Shown: positions 26,467 through 35,189, counted from the first letter of the stretch. The stretch is 64,000 nt of DNA from Candidatus Obscuribacterales bacterium (GCA_019752635.1 JAIELX010000012.1:1-64000); one strand, 5' to 3'. Notes: a model not told the origin generated them from the letters alone. Translations and numbers: made by a program.

Positions 26467-26633
26467 GATCCACATCCTACGGGCCGATTTCATTTTTCTA
26501 CATGAATGGTTGCTGTTAGACTAGCCTAGCGTTCAAGTGCCGCTCTTTGCATTGGCGGTCGCAGTGGATGTTGGCGGCTATCTCTTCGCATCTCGCCCGA
26601 CAACCGGTTTCGGCGAATCGAAAAGCAGGAAAC

Positions 26634-26780
26634 ATGTTGGAAAATATCCCCCTTAGTGAAAACATCAGGAACCTCATTGCCGGTTGTTCCGATTTTGCCG
26701 TCATTGGACTGGTACTACTGTCGCTGGGTTCCATCCTGCTTTTCATGAAAGTGTTCAAGGCCGACTTCAAGCAGGACTGA
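26634..26780 (+). CDS. 48-residue single-span membrane protein
   Basis: The start at ATG 26634 is preceded by AGCAGGAA. The product has an amphipathic N-terminus (LENIPLSENIRNLIAG), one hydrophobic helix (FAVIGLVLLSLGSILLFM) and a basic tail ending KADFKQD. A longer in-frame start at 26547 gives an unlikely N-terminus. It lies between the PfkB gene and the convergent yedF, in a stretch otherwise empty. Small one-helix proteins of this kind often bind larger membrane complexes; nothing more specific can be said. Confidence 0.55.
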   Translation: MLENIPLSENIRNLIAGCSDFAVIGLVLLSLGSILLFMKVFKADFKQD

Positions 26781-26807
26781 TCCTGTTGCATCCGTTTGGT
26801 TCCGCGA

Positions 26808-27434
26808 CTACGGCGTAATTACTTTGTCTGCGGCGCCAACGTATTCGCAAATGGCGAACATGTTGGTGATTTGCTCTTGGCGGATTTGATCCACCAGTCC
26901 GTAGAATTTGACACAGAGTCCGCACGCGAGCACTTCCGTACCGACTTGGCGAAAGTCTTCGAGCACTTTTGCCGCCGCGCTGTCCGAAGCCATCAGCTTG
27001 ACACCGCTGTTGGCCAGTAAAATCGCCCTCGGTCGGTGACCGGCCTCGTACATGGTCTGAAGAAAAACGTCCAGCAGGGTTCTGCTGAAGTCCGGGTCGC
27101 CCTCGCCTAACCGATCTTTGGTTATGAATACAACAGTTTGTGGTGCTTGTCCCTTGCTTGCCGGGGCTTCTTTAACCGGTGTTGTCGCAGGTGTCACGTT
27201 TGCGTGTTTATCGTTGCTTCCGTTACGCGCAATCTGCACGGAAAAATGTCCGTCGAGTTGAGTTGAGCTAAAATCGGCTTTGAGACTGCTTGCTAGTCGC
27301 TGTAAGTTAGACACGCAGATGTCGTCGTCAACCAGTGCATGTACGGAGTTGATTGAAGGATCGTCGAATAGTTTTTTCGTTCTGATCACCGGCTCAGGAC
27401 AAGTGAGACCGCGCAGATCTATCTTTTCCGTCAA
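26808..27434 (-). CDS. yedF: YedF-type selenium-metabolism protein (TusA-like plus DsrE-like domains)
   Basis: The product is 208 residues from a TTG start one base after the selD stop; GAGGT lies eight bases upstream. The N-terminal 70 residues form a TusA/SirA-like domain with DLRGLTCPEPVIRTK, including the Cys of the CPxP motif. An S/T/P/A linker follows, then a DsrE-like domain with FITKDRLGEGDPDFSRTLL and VLACGLCVKFYGL. This two-domain layout is that of YedF, a marker of selenium use that occurs next to selD and may carry activated sulfur or selenium on its cysteine. It is coupled to selD here, so the pair is almost certainly one operon. Confidence 0.9.
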   Translation of the reverse strand: MTEKIDLRGLTCPEPVIRTKKLFDDPSINSVHALVDDDICVSNLQRLASSLKADFSSTQLDGHFSVQIARNGSNDKHANVTPATTPVKEAPASKGQAPQTVVFITKDRLGEGDPDFSRTLLDVFLQTMYEAGHRPRAILLANSGVKLMASDSAAAKVLEDFRQVGTEVLACGLCVKFYGLVDQIRQEQITNMFAICEYVGAADKVITP

Positions 27435-27435
27435 T

Positions 27436-28482
27436 TCAATTTACCTCAACAAAACCGGGAACTCCCGTAATGAACCGTCCGATGATCGCCGCTGTGCATC
27501 CGGAGTCAAGAACATCCTTTAGTAGCGACTGCGATACCGCTTCGGGACAAGATAGTAGCAGACCGCCAGCGGTTTGAGGATCGAACAGCAGATCGGTGAC
27601 GGGTAAGTCAACACTTGGTCCGAAGGATACTGCCGAGCTGTATGAATTGCGATTGGCATAAGCGCCGGCCGGCACGATTCCCATTGAGGCACACTGCTGC
27701 GCTTGCGGCAGCAGTGGCACTGTTGCACTATTCAATGACACCGAGAGCCCGCTTGCTTGAGCCATTTCGTGCAAGTGACCAATCAGGCTGAATCCAGTTA
27801 CGTCAGTTGCCGCACTAATTGGATATTTCAGTGCAGCGTCAAGAGCTGAAGCATTAAGTCTCGACATGCTGTGATAAACGATTGCCGCGTCGGAATCAGC
27901 CAGCAGTCCGCCTTTTATGCCAAGCAAGCAAACACCGGTTCCAATCGGTTTCGTAATTACGATCACATCGCCTTCATGCGCACCCGCATTTGTAAGAATT
28001 TTTTTCGGATGCACTAGACCCGTCACGCTCATTCCATATATAGGCTCTTTCGTTTGAATGGAGTGACCGCCTGCCAGTATCGCACCCGCTTCCATCGCGG
28101 CTTCCGCCCCTCCCTCGACGATTCTGCGCGCCATTTCCAACGGGTAGTCGCATGTGGGAAATCCAAGAACGTTCAAAGCCAAAATTGGTCTTCCACCCAT
28201 TGCGTAGACATCAGAAAGCGCATTTACAGCCGCAATCCGTCCGTATAGAAACGGGTCGTCGACAACGGGCGGGAAGAAATCGATGGTCTGGATGATTGCA
28301 ATTTCTTCTGAAACGCGGTACACAGCCGCGTCTTCAAAACCACTTATTCCTGCAAGCAAATTCGGCGATTTGAGAATCGGCAAATTCTGCACAATCGCAG
28401 CTAACTCAACAGGGCTGAGCTTGGCCGCACACCCAGCGGCTTTTATATTTGTGGTGAGTTTTTCAATTGAACCTGAAGACAT
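27436..28482 (-). CDS. selD: Selenide, water dikinase (selenophosphate synthetase)
   Basis: The product is 348 residues from ATG 28482, with AGGTG seven bases upstream. It makes selenophosphate from selenide and ATP in the cytoplasm. Visible marks are the catalytic Cys18 and Lys21 in AAGCAAKLSP (a Cys form, so no selenocysteine codon is needed), FEDAAVYRV, QTIDFFPPVVDDPFLYGRIAAVNALSDVYAMG split by the usual Asp residues, LAGGHSI, SAATDVTGFSLIGH and LFDPQTAGGLL. The length is normal for SelD. No selA, selB or tRNA-Sec was seen in the window. Selenophosphate could serve selenocysteine, selenouridine in tRNA, or a selenium cofactor; yedF alone does not decide. Confidence 0.96.
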   Translation of the reverse strand: MSSGSIEKLTTNIKAAGCAAKLSPVELAAIVQNLPILKSPNLLAGISGFEDAAVYRVSEEIAIIQTIDFFPPVVDDPFLYGRIAAVNALSDVYAMGGRPILALNVLGFPTCDYPLEMARRIVEGGAEAAMEAGAILAGGHSIQTKEPIYGMSVTGLVHPKKILTNAGAHEGDVIVITKPIGTGVCLLGIKGGLLADSDAAIVYHSMSRLNASALDAALKYPISAATDVTGFSLIGHLHEMAQASGLSVSLNSATVPLLPQAQQCASMGIVPAGAYANRNSYSSAVSFGPSVDLPVTDLLFDPQTAGGLLLSCPEAVSQSLLKDVLDSGCTAAIIGRFITGVPGFVEVN

Positions 28483-28565
28483 TTAGCGCACCTGAGTCTT
28501 GAGAATGCGGAATCTACACTTGGCTTACCGCCAGCGTTTCAGTGGGACGCAGCTGTTGAAGGTAA

Positions 28566-28577
28566 TGGTTGCAACCA
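28566..28577. promoter_or_regulatory. 12-bp perfect palindrome, candidate operator
   Basis: TGGTTGCAACCA reads the same on both strands and lies about 84 bases upstream of the selD start. It could bind a dimeric regulator or form a hairpin in the selD leader. No T-run follows on either strand. Confidence 0.35.
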
Positions 28578-28785
28578 CCTGCGGAATTGCAAGCCCCTTT
28601 GGAAACCCGCTTGTGGTCAAGGACTTGATAGAAGCACTTCTGCAGCATTCCAAAAAACCTTTTATATTAGTTTGAAGCGTTCAGCGCGTTATGGGCGTTT
28701 CGGCCCTTCAAAAAGATCTGTCTTGGTTGTAGATTGTACTCAGTGAAATCGATGAGCAAAGGACGTGTCCTTGCAAACATATTGC

Positions 28786-28814
28786 TTGTTCATCTTTCGT
28801 AATAGTAGTAATTA
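28786..28814 (+). promoter_or_regulatory. Possible promoter for the ribbon-helix-helix gene
   Basis: TTGTTC (28786-28791) and TAATTA (28809-28814) are 17 bases apart, ending 19 bases before the ATG at 28834. Confidence 0.35.
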
Positions 28815-28833
28815 GTAGCCTTTAGGTCGACGC

Positions 28834-29040
28834 ATGCCAAAAAAAGTTTTAGTGGCTTTGCCTCCCGGTTTGCTTGAGCAGATCGATTTCGTTGCTCAGG
28901 TAGAGCACAGAAATAGATCAGATCTGATACGTGAAGCGTTAAGACGTTACATTGACGGCTTTAAGAAAACGCAAGCACCGCGCATGACAGTTAGCCAGGT
29001 TGGCAATCAGAAAGTGGCATTGTTGACGGAATCGGAGTAG
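28834..29040 (+). CDS. CopG-like ribbon-helix-helix DNA-binding protein
   Basis: The product is 68 residues from ATG 28834. It has the ribbon-helix-helix form: a beta strand KKVLVALPPGLLEQIDFVA, then HRNRSDLIREALRRYIDGF, in which RSDLIREALRRYI is the classic CopG/MetJ-type helix pair. A 20-residue tail follows. It should act as a dimeric DNA-binding regulator. No toxin gene is adjacent (the next gene is a small membrane protein), so an antitoxin role is not supported. The nearby palindrome at 28566-28577 is a possible but untested target. Confidence 0.82.
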   Translation: MPKKVLVALPPGLLEQIDFVAQVEHRNRSDLIREALRRYIDGFKKTQAPRMTVSQVGNQKVALLTESE

Positions 29041-29116
29041 TATTCCCATCCGTTATATTGACTTCGGAGCTTGCGGGGCTTAGCATTTTCGCTAGCAGCA
29101 ACGATGACCGTAAATT

Positions 29117-29431
29117 ATGGCTCTCCAGTGGAACAACATCCTAATAACAGAAGTAGTCGCTACGACGGCGGTTATTTTTGGGTTGGGATTGTGGAAAATG
29201 CCGCGCTTCCTTACGCGGCGGCGCCTTAAGAAGGGCTTTCCCTGGGGCTATTATCCCGATCAAGTTCCGAAGACCGATCCCGGTTTTTACGCCGAAGACA
29301 ATCAGAACTTTCTCTATGACGTGGGCACTGAGTTTGCCGGTATGGAAGGGTTCGGAGACTTTGGCGAGTTTAGCGGCTTCGGCGAAATGGGCGAATTCGG
29401 GAATATGGGCGGCGGTCACGGCGCCGAGTAG
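29117..29431 (+). CDS. Small membrane protein with Gly/Phe-rich tail
   Basis: The product is 104 residues. It starts with one membrane helix (about 9-27, ILITEVVATTAVIFGLGLW) followed by a strongly basic patch RFLTRRRLKKGF, giving an N-out/C-in prediction. The C-terminal third is a low-complexity run of G-F-G-x-F/M units (FGDFGEFSGFGEMGEFGNMG) ending in glycine and acid. Such FG-type tails can self-associate. The Shine-Dalgarno is weak. It lies between the ribbon-helix-helix gene and the CPBP-type protease gene. Family unknown. Confidence 0.65.
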   Translation: MALQWNNILITEVVATTAVIFGLGLWKMPRFLTRRRLKKGFPWGYYPDQVPKTDPGFYAEDNQNFLYDVGTEFAGMEGFGDFGEFSGFGEMGEFGNMGGGHGAE

Positions 29432-29493
29432 GTTTGGCGTGGTATTTTAGTTGGTTACTACTTCCATTAATAACTAGCTTGATTGATTAGCCA

Positions 29494-31062
29494 GTGCCTT
29501 TTCTCGAAATTCTGGACAAAATTCAAATCTGCGCCCCTGCGGCTCTTCTTGTGCTTGCTTTGTTTTCCTTGGTTCTGCAGGGAAAACCTCGGTACATTGT
29601 CAAACGGGTATTGCTCGGCGTTGCTACCCTGGTAGTGCTGGCGTTTTATGGACGTCTGATTGTCGAACCCGGCAAGATGGAAAAAATGCAGTTGGGGGTC
29701 GCTGCCGCACGCGCCGAGGTGCCGCTCAAGCTTCAATCAATGCTGAGTGTCGGCATCGGTAAAACGTGGGAACAAGTCTTTCCCGGCAAGAACGGCGACA
29801 AGCGTCCCATTGAAATTATGACTTCCGGCATGGCTCCGGTGGTCAAAACCGCCGCTAGTGCTCTGGATGATTATCTCAAAGAGAGTCCGGACAAGCCGCT
29901 TACCAAAGCCAAGCTTGCCACCGTGCTTTCTGCAAGCTCGAAGAAGAAAGACGGCGAAAAGTCTCGCAAGTTAGTGGAAGAACTGAAGTCTTCTCAAGAT
30001 GAGCGTGAAAGCAAAATCGGATCGGCGTTGCATGCCAGTTTGAGCGGCTCGGACAAAGAGCACGTCAAGGCGCACGCAAAGACTTTGGAAGATACGTTCA
30101 AGGCGGGATGGTATCGAGAATACCTGATGCTGAGCCTCTTTCGGAATAGCGACTCCAAAGCCTACGGTGAACTTGCCGACACGCTGGAAGCGCGATACTT
30201 CGCTGCATTCTGTCGCTCATCCCTCCTGTTCATCATCGGCGTAGTCGGGTTCCTTGTAGGTCTAATCTGGTTGATCATTCAGATTGGTTCCGTGTCACGC
30301 ACTGACGCTCGGCAGATTGGCGAGGAAGAAAAGCCGCAGATTGACTTGAAGTTTTACGATGTATTTGTGGTTCTTGTTGCTTGGCAGGCGACTCAAATTA
30401 GTACGGGCCAGTTGATGAAACTGATTCCTGCCGGCGGGATGAAGGATCTGGCGCAGAATCCGCTGAATCTGGCGCTGTTTCTCATGGTCAGTTACTTGCT
30501 AAATATGGGACCGGCAATCTTCTACATTTGGTTCCTGGTGCTAAAGCCGAACGGGCTTGACTTCTGGAAGTCGTTGAAGATTCGCTTCAAGACCGCTACC
30601 TCCGGGCCCGTGCGCTTGATTTTATATGGTCCCCTTTTTTGGAGCGCTTGCATTCCTCTGGTAGTTCTTACATCTGTCATTGCCGGTCAGATGGGGTCAA
30701 AAGGCTCCGACAATCCGGTTCTCGCGCAGATCGTATCGGCGGCAAAAGGTCCGGACACGATAGTAGTGCTGCTTCTGTTCCTCACAATCGCAGTTATGGC
30801 GCCCATCTGCGAGGAAATCATCTTTCGTGGTTTCTTGTTTGGTGTTTTGCGGAAGAACGCGGGCACTTTTATCGCATTGATGGGCAGCGCTCTGGTGTTT
30901 GCAGGCATTCATCTGGACAAGGGCGGAATGCTGATGCTATTCGCGATTGGCTTTGTTCTGGCACTTTGCTATGAGCGAACCCGTAGCCTCGTCCCTTGCA
31001 TGATCGCTCATGGTCTGTGGAATGGTGGCACACTGGTGATGAGCCTGGTTATCTTTTCGTAG
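29494..31062 (+). CDS. CPBP (CAAX-like) intramembrane protease family protein
   Basis: The product is 522 residues from a GTG start without a clear Shine-Dalgarno. Two N-terminal helices (about 10-55) precede a soluble, charged, mainly helical insert of about 190 residues (60-245), then about eight helices. The C-terminal third has the CPBP motifs: EEIIFRG near residue 440, FAGIHLDKGG near 470 and MIAHGLWNGG near 505, supplying the Glu and His residues of the active site. Members cleave prenylated or other membrane substrates in eukaryotes; bacterial members act in envelope processing, bacteriocin immunity or as scaffolds. The large N-terminal soluble insert is not part of the usual short family member. 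Substrate unknown. Confidence 0.85.
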   Translation: MPFLEILDKIQICAPAALLVLALFSLVLQGKPRYIVKRVLLGVATLVVLAFYGRLIVEPGKMEKMQLGVAAARAEVPLKLQSMLSVGIGKTWEQVFPGKNGDKRPIEIMTSGMAPVVKTAASALDDYLKESPDKPLTKAKLATVLSASSKKKDGEKSRKLVEELKSSQDERESKIGSALHASLSGSDKEHVKAHAKTLEDTFKAGWYREYLMLSLFRNSDSKAYGELADTLEARYFAAFCRSSLLFIIGVVGFLVGLIWLIIQIGSVSRTDARQIGEEEKPQIDLKFYDVFVVLVAWQATQISTGQLMKLIPAGGMKDLAQNPLNLALFLMVSYLLNMGPAIFYIWFLVLKPNGLDFWKSLKIRFKTATSGPVRLILYGPLFWSACIPLVVLTSVIAGQMGSKGSDNPVLAQIVSAAKGPDTIVVLLLFLTIAVMAPICEEIIFRGFLFGVLRKNAGTFIALMGSALVFAGIHLDKGGMLMLFAIGFVLALCYERTRSLVPCMIAHGLWNGGTLVMSLVIFS

Positions 31063-31598
31063 CCTGTCTTTTTGTCTTCAACCTTTTGTTTCTTGAGAGC
31101 GGAATTTTATCCCTGATTCCAGGAGGGGGGGGGGGGGGCGGCGCGGGCGTCAGTCGTGCACAACCTTTGAAATTCTGTCGGCTCACCCTCGAACATGAAT
31201 TTTGGTCCGGAAGTTAGACATTACGCGAGCCGATGGCTGTATAGCCTTGTGCCGTATAGACTTTCGGTTTGCGATCTTTGCTTCATACAATCTGCTACAA
31301 AGGAAACTGGAAGGCTCAATTGTTCGCCATTACCTGATGGGATCTCACGGACTGATTGCGCAAAGCAATGACGGCGGAAGTTCAGAATTCCGACCTCATA
31401 AGTCCAAAAGCCCGCCGCGGAAGTCTGCCGGCGTTGTCACCGTGCGAATTTTGGCGGAACACCTTTCGTCTGCGTGATTAGAAAGGCTGCCAGCCGTGGC
31501 ACATTGTCCACAGTGGGGACATCGCCACTTCCAGCGTCAGGCTTGAGATGTTGACAAGTTCGCAGCTCCTTGGGAAGGAAGCATTTGAGGATTGATCC
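31063..31598. other. Gene-free region, 536 bp, with G14 run
   Basis: No convincing coding frame lies here; frames on both strands lack start signals and family-like sequence. It contains a G14 homopolymer at 31125-31138 and weak short inverted repeats near 31502-31525. Confidence 0.5.
31125..31138 (+). repeat. Homopolymeric G14 tract
   Basis: Fourteen consecutive G follow AGGA at 31121-31124, 63 bases after the CPBP-type gene. Tracts this long are unstable by slippage and also prone to sequencing-length error. Confidence 0.9.
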
Positions 31599-32135
31599 GT
31601 GGCGGTAGAACTTGAACAAATTGGTCTGACGCTCACTTCGCGACCGGGCAAATGCCGACCGGGTCTGATTCCTATGGGTATCGCTCTGGCGGTGGGCTTC
31701 CTGTTCTCGGGTTTGTGGCTCACGGTGTCGGCGTGTTTGATTATTGAAGGCAAGTTCGAGCATGTCCTCTGGGGCGGGTTGACCGGCGTGTGCACGCTGC
31801 TTTATTGCGGCTACATGGGTTACATGGCGTGGAAACTTCTGTCGGACAGCCGTCGTGACTACTTGCTTGAATTGACGGGCTCCGAAGCCGTTCTTACTGT
31901 TGTTGACCCTTTGAATCGGAAGAAGTCCACGCAAATGGTGCTTCTGGATGATGTGAAGTATGCCGAATATTATCCCTATCCGGACTCTGCGAGCGTTATG
32001 CTCCATGCACCATATACGGTGATGGAGATTCCGCTCTGGCCGTTGGGCAATGGTGGCATTGATGTAATTGATTTTCTCGCCGGACGCGGCATTCGTGTTG
32101 TGAACGTGCAATCTGACGATCGCATTCCTGACTAG
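31599..32135 (+). CDS. Two-helix membrane protein with PH-like cytoplasmic part
   Basis: The product is 178 residues from a GTG start, eight bases after GAGG. Two membrane helices (about 23-47 and 57-80, GIALAVGFLFSGLWLTVSA and LTGVCTLLYCGYMGYMAW) are followed by about 100 soluble residues with alternating strands (DYLLELTGSEAVLTVVD, SASVMLHAPYTVMEIPLW). This is reminiscent of small bacterial PH-like (YdbS/YcxB-type) membrane proteins, but no diagnostic motif confirms it. It is followed by a strong terminator shared with the convergent gene. Confidence 0.7.
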   Translation: MAVELEQIGLTLTSRPGKCRPGLIPMGIALAVGFLFSGLWLTVSACLIIEGKFEHVLWGGLTGVCTLLYCGYMGYMAWKLLSDSRRDYLLELTGSEAVLTVVDPLNRKKSTQMVLLDDVKYAEYYPYPDSASVMLHAPYTVMEIPLWPLGNGGIDVIDFLAGRGIRVVNVQSDDRIPD

Positions 32136-32190
32136 TTTTGGCTGCACAAAATTATCTCCGACCAACTTACGCAAGTCGGAACGCAAAGTA

Positions 32191-32218
32191 AAAGGCGGAA
32201 GATTTCCCTTCCGCCTTT
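32191..32218. terminator. Bidirectional intrinsic terminator
   Basis: AAAGGCGGAAG (32191-32201) pairs perfectly with CTTCCGCCTTT (32208-32218) around a six-base loop. On the minus strand it is followed by TTTTACTTT, and it lies between two convergent genes (stops at 32135 and 32253). Confidence 0.8.
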
Positions 32219-32252
32219 GCTTCACTTGTTCGAAGTTACCTTCGAAAGCAAT

Positions 32253-32732
32253 TTACTTTCTGGTGAAGTGCATGGTTGCGGTCTTGTCGCCGAACTCAAG
32301 TTCGCCTTTGAAGCCGAATTCTTCGCCCAACAAGCGGATCGAGTTTGCGAATCCTTGACCCATTTGTTTCTCCGTTTCAGGAGTTACGCAGCCGCTCTTC
32401 TGCATTGCGTTCCAGCATGCGCAGTTGTCGTAGTGCAAGGAAGCCTTGGTTTCGTCGCCCCACCAGGTAACTGTGCTGCCGAAAACGTTGGTTTCCATTT
32501 CAGCCATATGCTTGACCAGTTCAACTGGAGTCTTGACGCCTTGTGTTTTCAAATACTCAGCCTTGAGGTGGTTGAGAGCTCTTTGAAATTCTACATGAGC
32601 TTCCGGACCGAACTTCTCGGCAACTTTGCCCATAGCCATGTAATGAGACATCATTACGCGAACTGTGGTTTCTTGGATTTGTGTTGTTGTCCAAGTAGGT
32701 GTTACGGTCGTTTTGGTAGCTGTTGCTGTCAT
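32253..32732 (-). CDS. Hypothetical soluble protein, 159 residues
   Basis: It starts at ATG 32732 with AGGAG seven bases upstream and ends near the shared terminator, so it is a well-defined single gene. The N-terminus is threonine-rich (TATATKTTVTPTWTTTQIQ), followed by a helical region rich in Met, His and Lys (VMMSHYMAMGKVAEKFGPEA). The C-terminal half contains HYDNCACWNAM and SGCVTPETEK, with three cysteines, then GEEFGFKGELEFGDKTATMHF. The arrangement recalls small hydrolase-like or V4R-like domains with a conserved Cys pocket, but I cannot assign a family. No signal peptide. Confidence 0.75.
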   Translation of the reverse strand: MTATATKTTVTPTWTTTQIQETTVRVMMSHYMAMGKVAEKFGPEAHVEFQRALNHLKAEYLKTQGVKTPVELVKHMAEMETNVFGSTVTWWGDETKASLHYDNCACWNAMQKSGCVTPETEKQMGQGFANSIRLLGEEFGFKGELEFGDKTATMHFTRK

Positions 32733-32895
32733 TCGAAAATCTCCTGATTTGGTCGATGAACAGATCGTATCCCGTTAAAAAGATGACTCCCTGTTTTACT
32801 TAGGTTTTGTTAACATGATCACTGAAGCATCAACGCTCCCGTGAAATGCCTCTTGCCATGCCGGTCTTAGCCAACACAATGCGAGTCTAAATTCT

Positions 32896-33810
32896 GTGAC
32901 ATCACGCACCTATAAGGTTCTTGCCATTAATTTGGGTGGGTTTGATCTCGGCGAGTCCGACAAAGTTCTGTATCTATTTAGTGCAGAAAAGGGGCTTCAG
33001 AAGGCTGTTGCGAAAGGAGCGAAAAAGCCCAAATCAAAAATGTGTGGACGAATAGATCCATTGCATATCAATGAACTATTGCTTGCATCGGGACGCTCAT
33101 TTGAAATCATCACCGAAGCTCGTACGGTCGAGACCTTTAGCGACTTGCGAGGCGACTTTGAACGCTTGAGCTACGGCTTGTACTACGCCGAAATCACACG
33201 CGCATTCGCCGACGGGCTAGAGCACGACAGCGCGACTTACTTCGATTATCTGGCCTCCTGTGTGCACTTGCAGGCGCGCAAAGCCGCCGATGCGGTGTGG
33301 CTGTGCATGGAGTTCGAGATGGGGTTGCTGGACTTCCTCGGCTACACGCCGGAATTGACTTGCTGCCTCGGCTGCCGCGCGCCGATAACGGACTACAATC
33401 TTGCGCGCTTCAACATAGAGCTGGGCGGAGTAGTCTGCCTTATATGCTTTAGGGGCGGCAGAAGATATGTTCGCGAAGCGCAGGAGCGCGAAGCTGAAGG
33501 CGAGGATGCCGGCGAGGCTCCGGAATTCGATGGTGGTGAGCTTGGAAGAGGGGTGCACATCACGCCGCTGGTTTGGAAAAATTTGGTACTGGCCGCGCAG
33601 GCGAAGGTTACCCGTGATGCGCGCGAGTTGATGGTCAGGGGCGAACCTTTCAGCGTTCTTGCCGACCCGCCCGGCAAGAACATTCAGCAGTCCTGGTTGG
33701 CTGCGGAGCGCTTGCTGCGCAACTATGCGGAGCACCGTGCCGGCAAGAAGTTTCGATCGCTTGATTCTCTTGCGGCGTTCCCGTCAGCCCCTCTGCGGGC
33801 GCCGAAATAA
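32896..33810 (+). CDS. recO: DNA repair protein RecO
   Basis: The product is 304 residues from a GTG start. The N-terminal OB-fold opens TYKVLAINLGGFDLGESDKVLYLFS, the usual RecO start, followed by KGAKKPKSKMCGRIDPL. The helical C-terminal part contains the Cys cluster CCLGC and VVCLICF, typical of zinc-bearing RecO proteins. An acidic insertion (EAQEREAEGEDAGEAPEFD, about 195-215) makes it somewhat longer than the common 240-residue form. RecO loads RecA with RecR and anneals single strands in recombinational repair. It is 122 bases upstream of glyA and in the same direction. Confidence 0.9.
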   Translation: MTSRTYKVLAINLGGFDLGESDKVLYLFSAEKGLQKAVAKGAKKPKSKMCGRIDPLHINELLLASGRSFEIITEARTVETFSDLRGDFERLSYGLYYAEITRAFADGLEHDSATYFDYLASCVHLQARKAADAVWLCMEFEMGLLDFLGYTPELTCCLGCRAPITDYNLARFNIELGGVVCLICFRGGRRYVREAQEREAEGEDAGEAPEFDGGELGRGVHITPLVWKNLVLAAQAKVTRDARELMVRGEPFSVLADPPGKNIQQSWLAAERLLRNYAEHRAGKKFRSLDSLAAFPSAPLRAPK

Positions 33811-33932
33811 ACTACTAAATTCTAATTAACAACTTTTGTGCAAGAGTTGGCTCGCTGTGGTCTTTTACAGTGGATAGACAGGGCGTGAACTCGATAAAAT
33901 AGTATGCAAATTGCTCTTTGGGAGGAAATTCG

Positions 33933-35189
33933 GTGGCAGGATTGAAAGAGACGGATCCGGAGATATTCCAGGCGATTCAGCACGAACTTGGGCGGCAGCA
34001 ACAAGGTCTTGAACTGATTGCCAGCGAGAACTTCGTTAGCGAAGCGGTTCTCGAGGCGCAAGGCTCGGTTCTGACGAACAAATATGCCGAAGGACTCCCA
34101 AGCAAGCGCTATTACGGCGGCTGCGAGTATGTCGATGTTGTCGAGAAACTTGCAATAGACCGAATTAAGAAGCTTTTTGGCGCACCGCACGCCAATGTTC
34201 AGCCCCACAGCGGCGCACAGGCCAATATGGCGGTAATGTTCGCCATGCTACAGCCGGGCGACACCATCATGGGAATGGCACTGGACCAGGGAGGACACTT
34301 GACCCACGGCTCGCCCGTGGCGATGTCCGGCAAATGGTTTAAAGTCGTATCTTACGGCGTGAATTCCGACACTGGCCGCATCGATTTCGACAATGTCGCC
34401 AAGTTGGCGCAAGAACACAAACCGAAGTTGATCATTTGCGGTGCCAGTAACTATCCGCGTGTCATCGACTTTGCAAAATTCAGACAAGTGGCCGACAGTG
34501 TTGGTGCCTTATTGATGGCCGACATTGCGCACATTGCCGGACTGGTCGTTGCCGGAGTACACCCGAGCCCGTTCCCTCATGCCCACTTCGTCACTACGAC
34601 CACCCACAAGACCTTGCGTGGACCTCGGGGCGGCGTGGTGATGTGCCACGAGGACTTCGCCCAGGCCGTCGACAAAGCTGTGTTCCCCGGAATACAGGGC
34701 GGACCGCTCATGCACGTGATTGCTGCCAAAGCCGTTTCGTTCCAGGAGGCGTTGCAACCGGAGTTCAAGGAATACCAGAGGCGCATTGTTGATAACGCCA
34801 AAGTCCTTGCGGATACGCTGATTGAAAACGGCTTAGCCATTGTATCCGGTGGCACCGACAATCACCTGATGACGGTGGATCTGCGCCCCGTGAACTTGAC
34901 AGGCAAGAAAGCCTGCGAGTTGCTGGAGACCGTCCGCATCACCACCAACAAGAACACCATTCCGAATGACCCGCAAAAGCCTCACATCGCCAGCGGTATC
35001 AGAATCGGCACCCCTGCGGTGACGAGTCGTGGATTGGGCACCGCTGAGATGCGCCAGCTTGGCGTATTGATAGCCGACAAGCTCAGGAATCCGGACGACA
35101 CCGAAGTGCACACCCGTGTGCTCGAAGGTGTCAATAAGCTGTGCGAAAAATTTCCTCTTTATCGCGAACGGTTGGTGGCTGCTAAGTGA
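33933..35189 (+). CDS. glyA: Serine hydroxymethyltransferase
   Basis: The product is 418 residues from GTG 33933, seven bases after GGGAGG; the in-frame TTG at 33918 overlaps that Shine-Dalgarno and is rejected. It interconverts serine and glycine with tetrahydrofolate using pyridoxal phosphate. Visible marks are [53 protein letters not shown] and the cofactor lysine (about Lys226) in [14 protein letters not shown]. Length and motifs are standard. The stop overlaps the start of the next gene by four bases (GTGA), so a one-carbon/glycine gene is coupled to a cell-envelope glycan gene. Confidence 0.97.
   Translation: MAGLKETDPEIFQAIQHELGRQQQGLELIASENFVSEAVLEAQGSVLTNKYAEGLPSKRYYGGCEYVDVVEKLAIDRIKKLFGAPHANVQPHSGAQANMAVMFAMLQPGDTIMGMALDQGGHLTHGSPVAMSGKWFKVVSYGVNSDTGRIDFDNVAKLAQEHKPKLIICGASNYPRVIDFAKFRQVADSVGALLMADIAHIAGLVVAGVHPSPFPHAHFVTTTTHKTLRGPRGGVVMCHEDFAQAVDKAVFPGIQGGPLMHVIAAKAVSFQEALQPEFKEYQRRIVDNAKVLADTLIENGLAIVSGGTDNHLMTVDLRPVNLTGKKACELLETVRITTNKNTIPNDPQKPHIASGIRIGTPAVTSRGLGTAEMRQLGVLIADKLRNPDDTEVHTRVLEGVNKLCEKFPLYRERLVAAK

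Larger units (their letters stand above)
28483..28833. other. Divergent intergenic region upstream of selD, with palindrome
   Basis: This 351-bp region lies between selD and the ribbon-helix-helix gene. It contains the perfect palindrome TGGTTGCAACCA (28566-28577), flanked by AGGT (28560-28563) and ACCT overlapping its end (28577-28580), and a possible promoter toward the ribbon-helix-helix gene. I looked for a tRNA-Sec on both strands and found no cloverleaf. Confidence 0.45.

Noticed and set aside
28483..28833. Possible tRNA-Sec or riboswitch upstream of selD
   Set aside because: I looked for a long-arm cloverleaf with a TCA anticodon and for cobalamin-type conserved blocks; neither can be folded convincingly.
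31437..32225. 262-residue minus-strand frame
   Set aside because: It is antisense to the two-helix membrane gene, which has a good Shine-Dalgarno and terminator.
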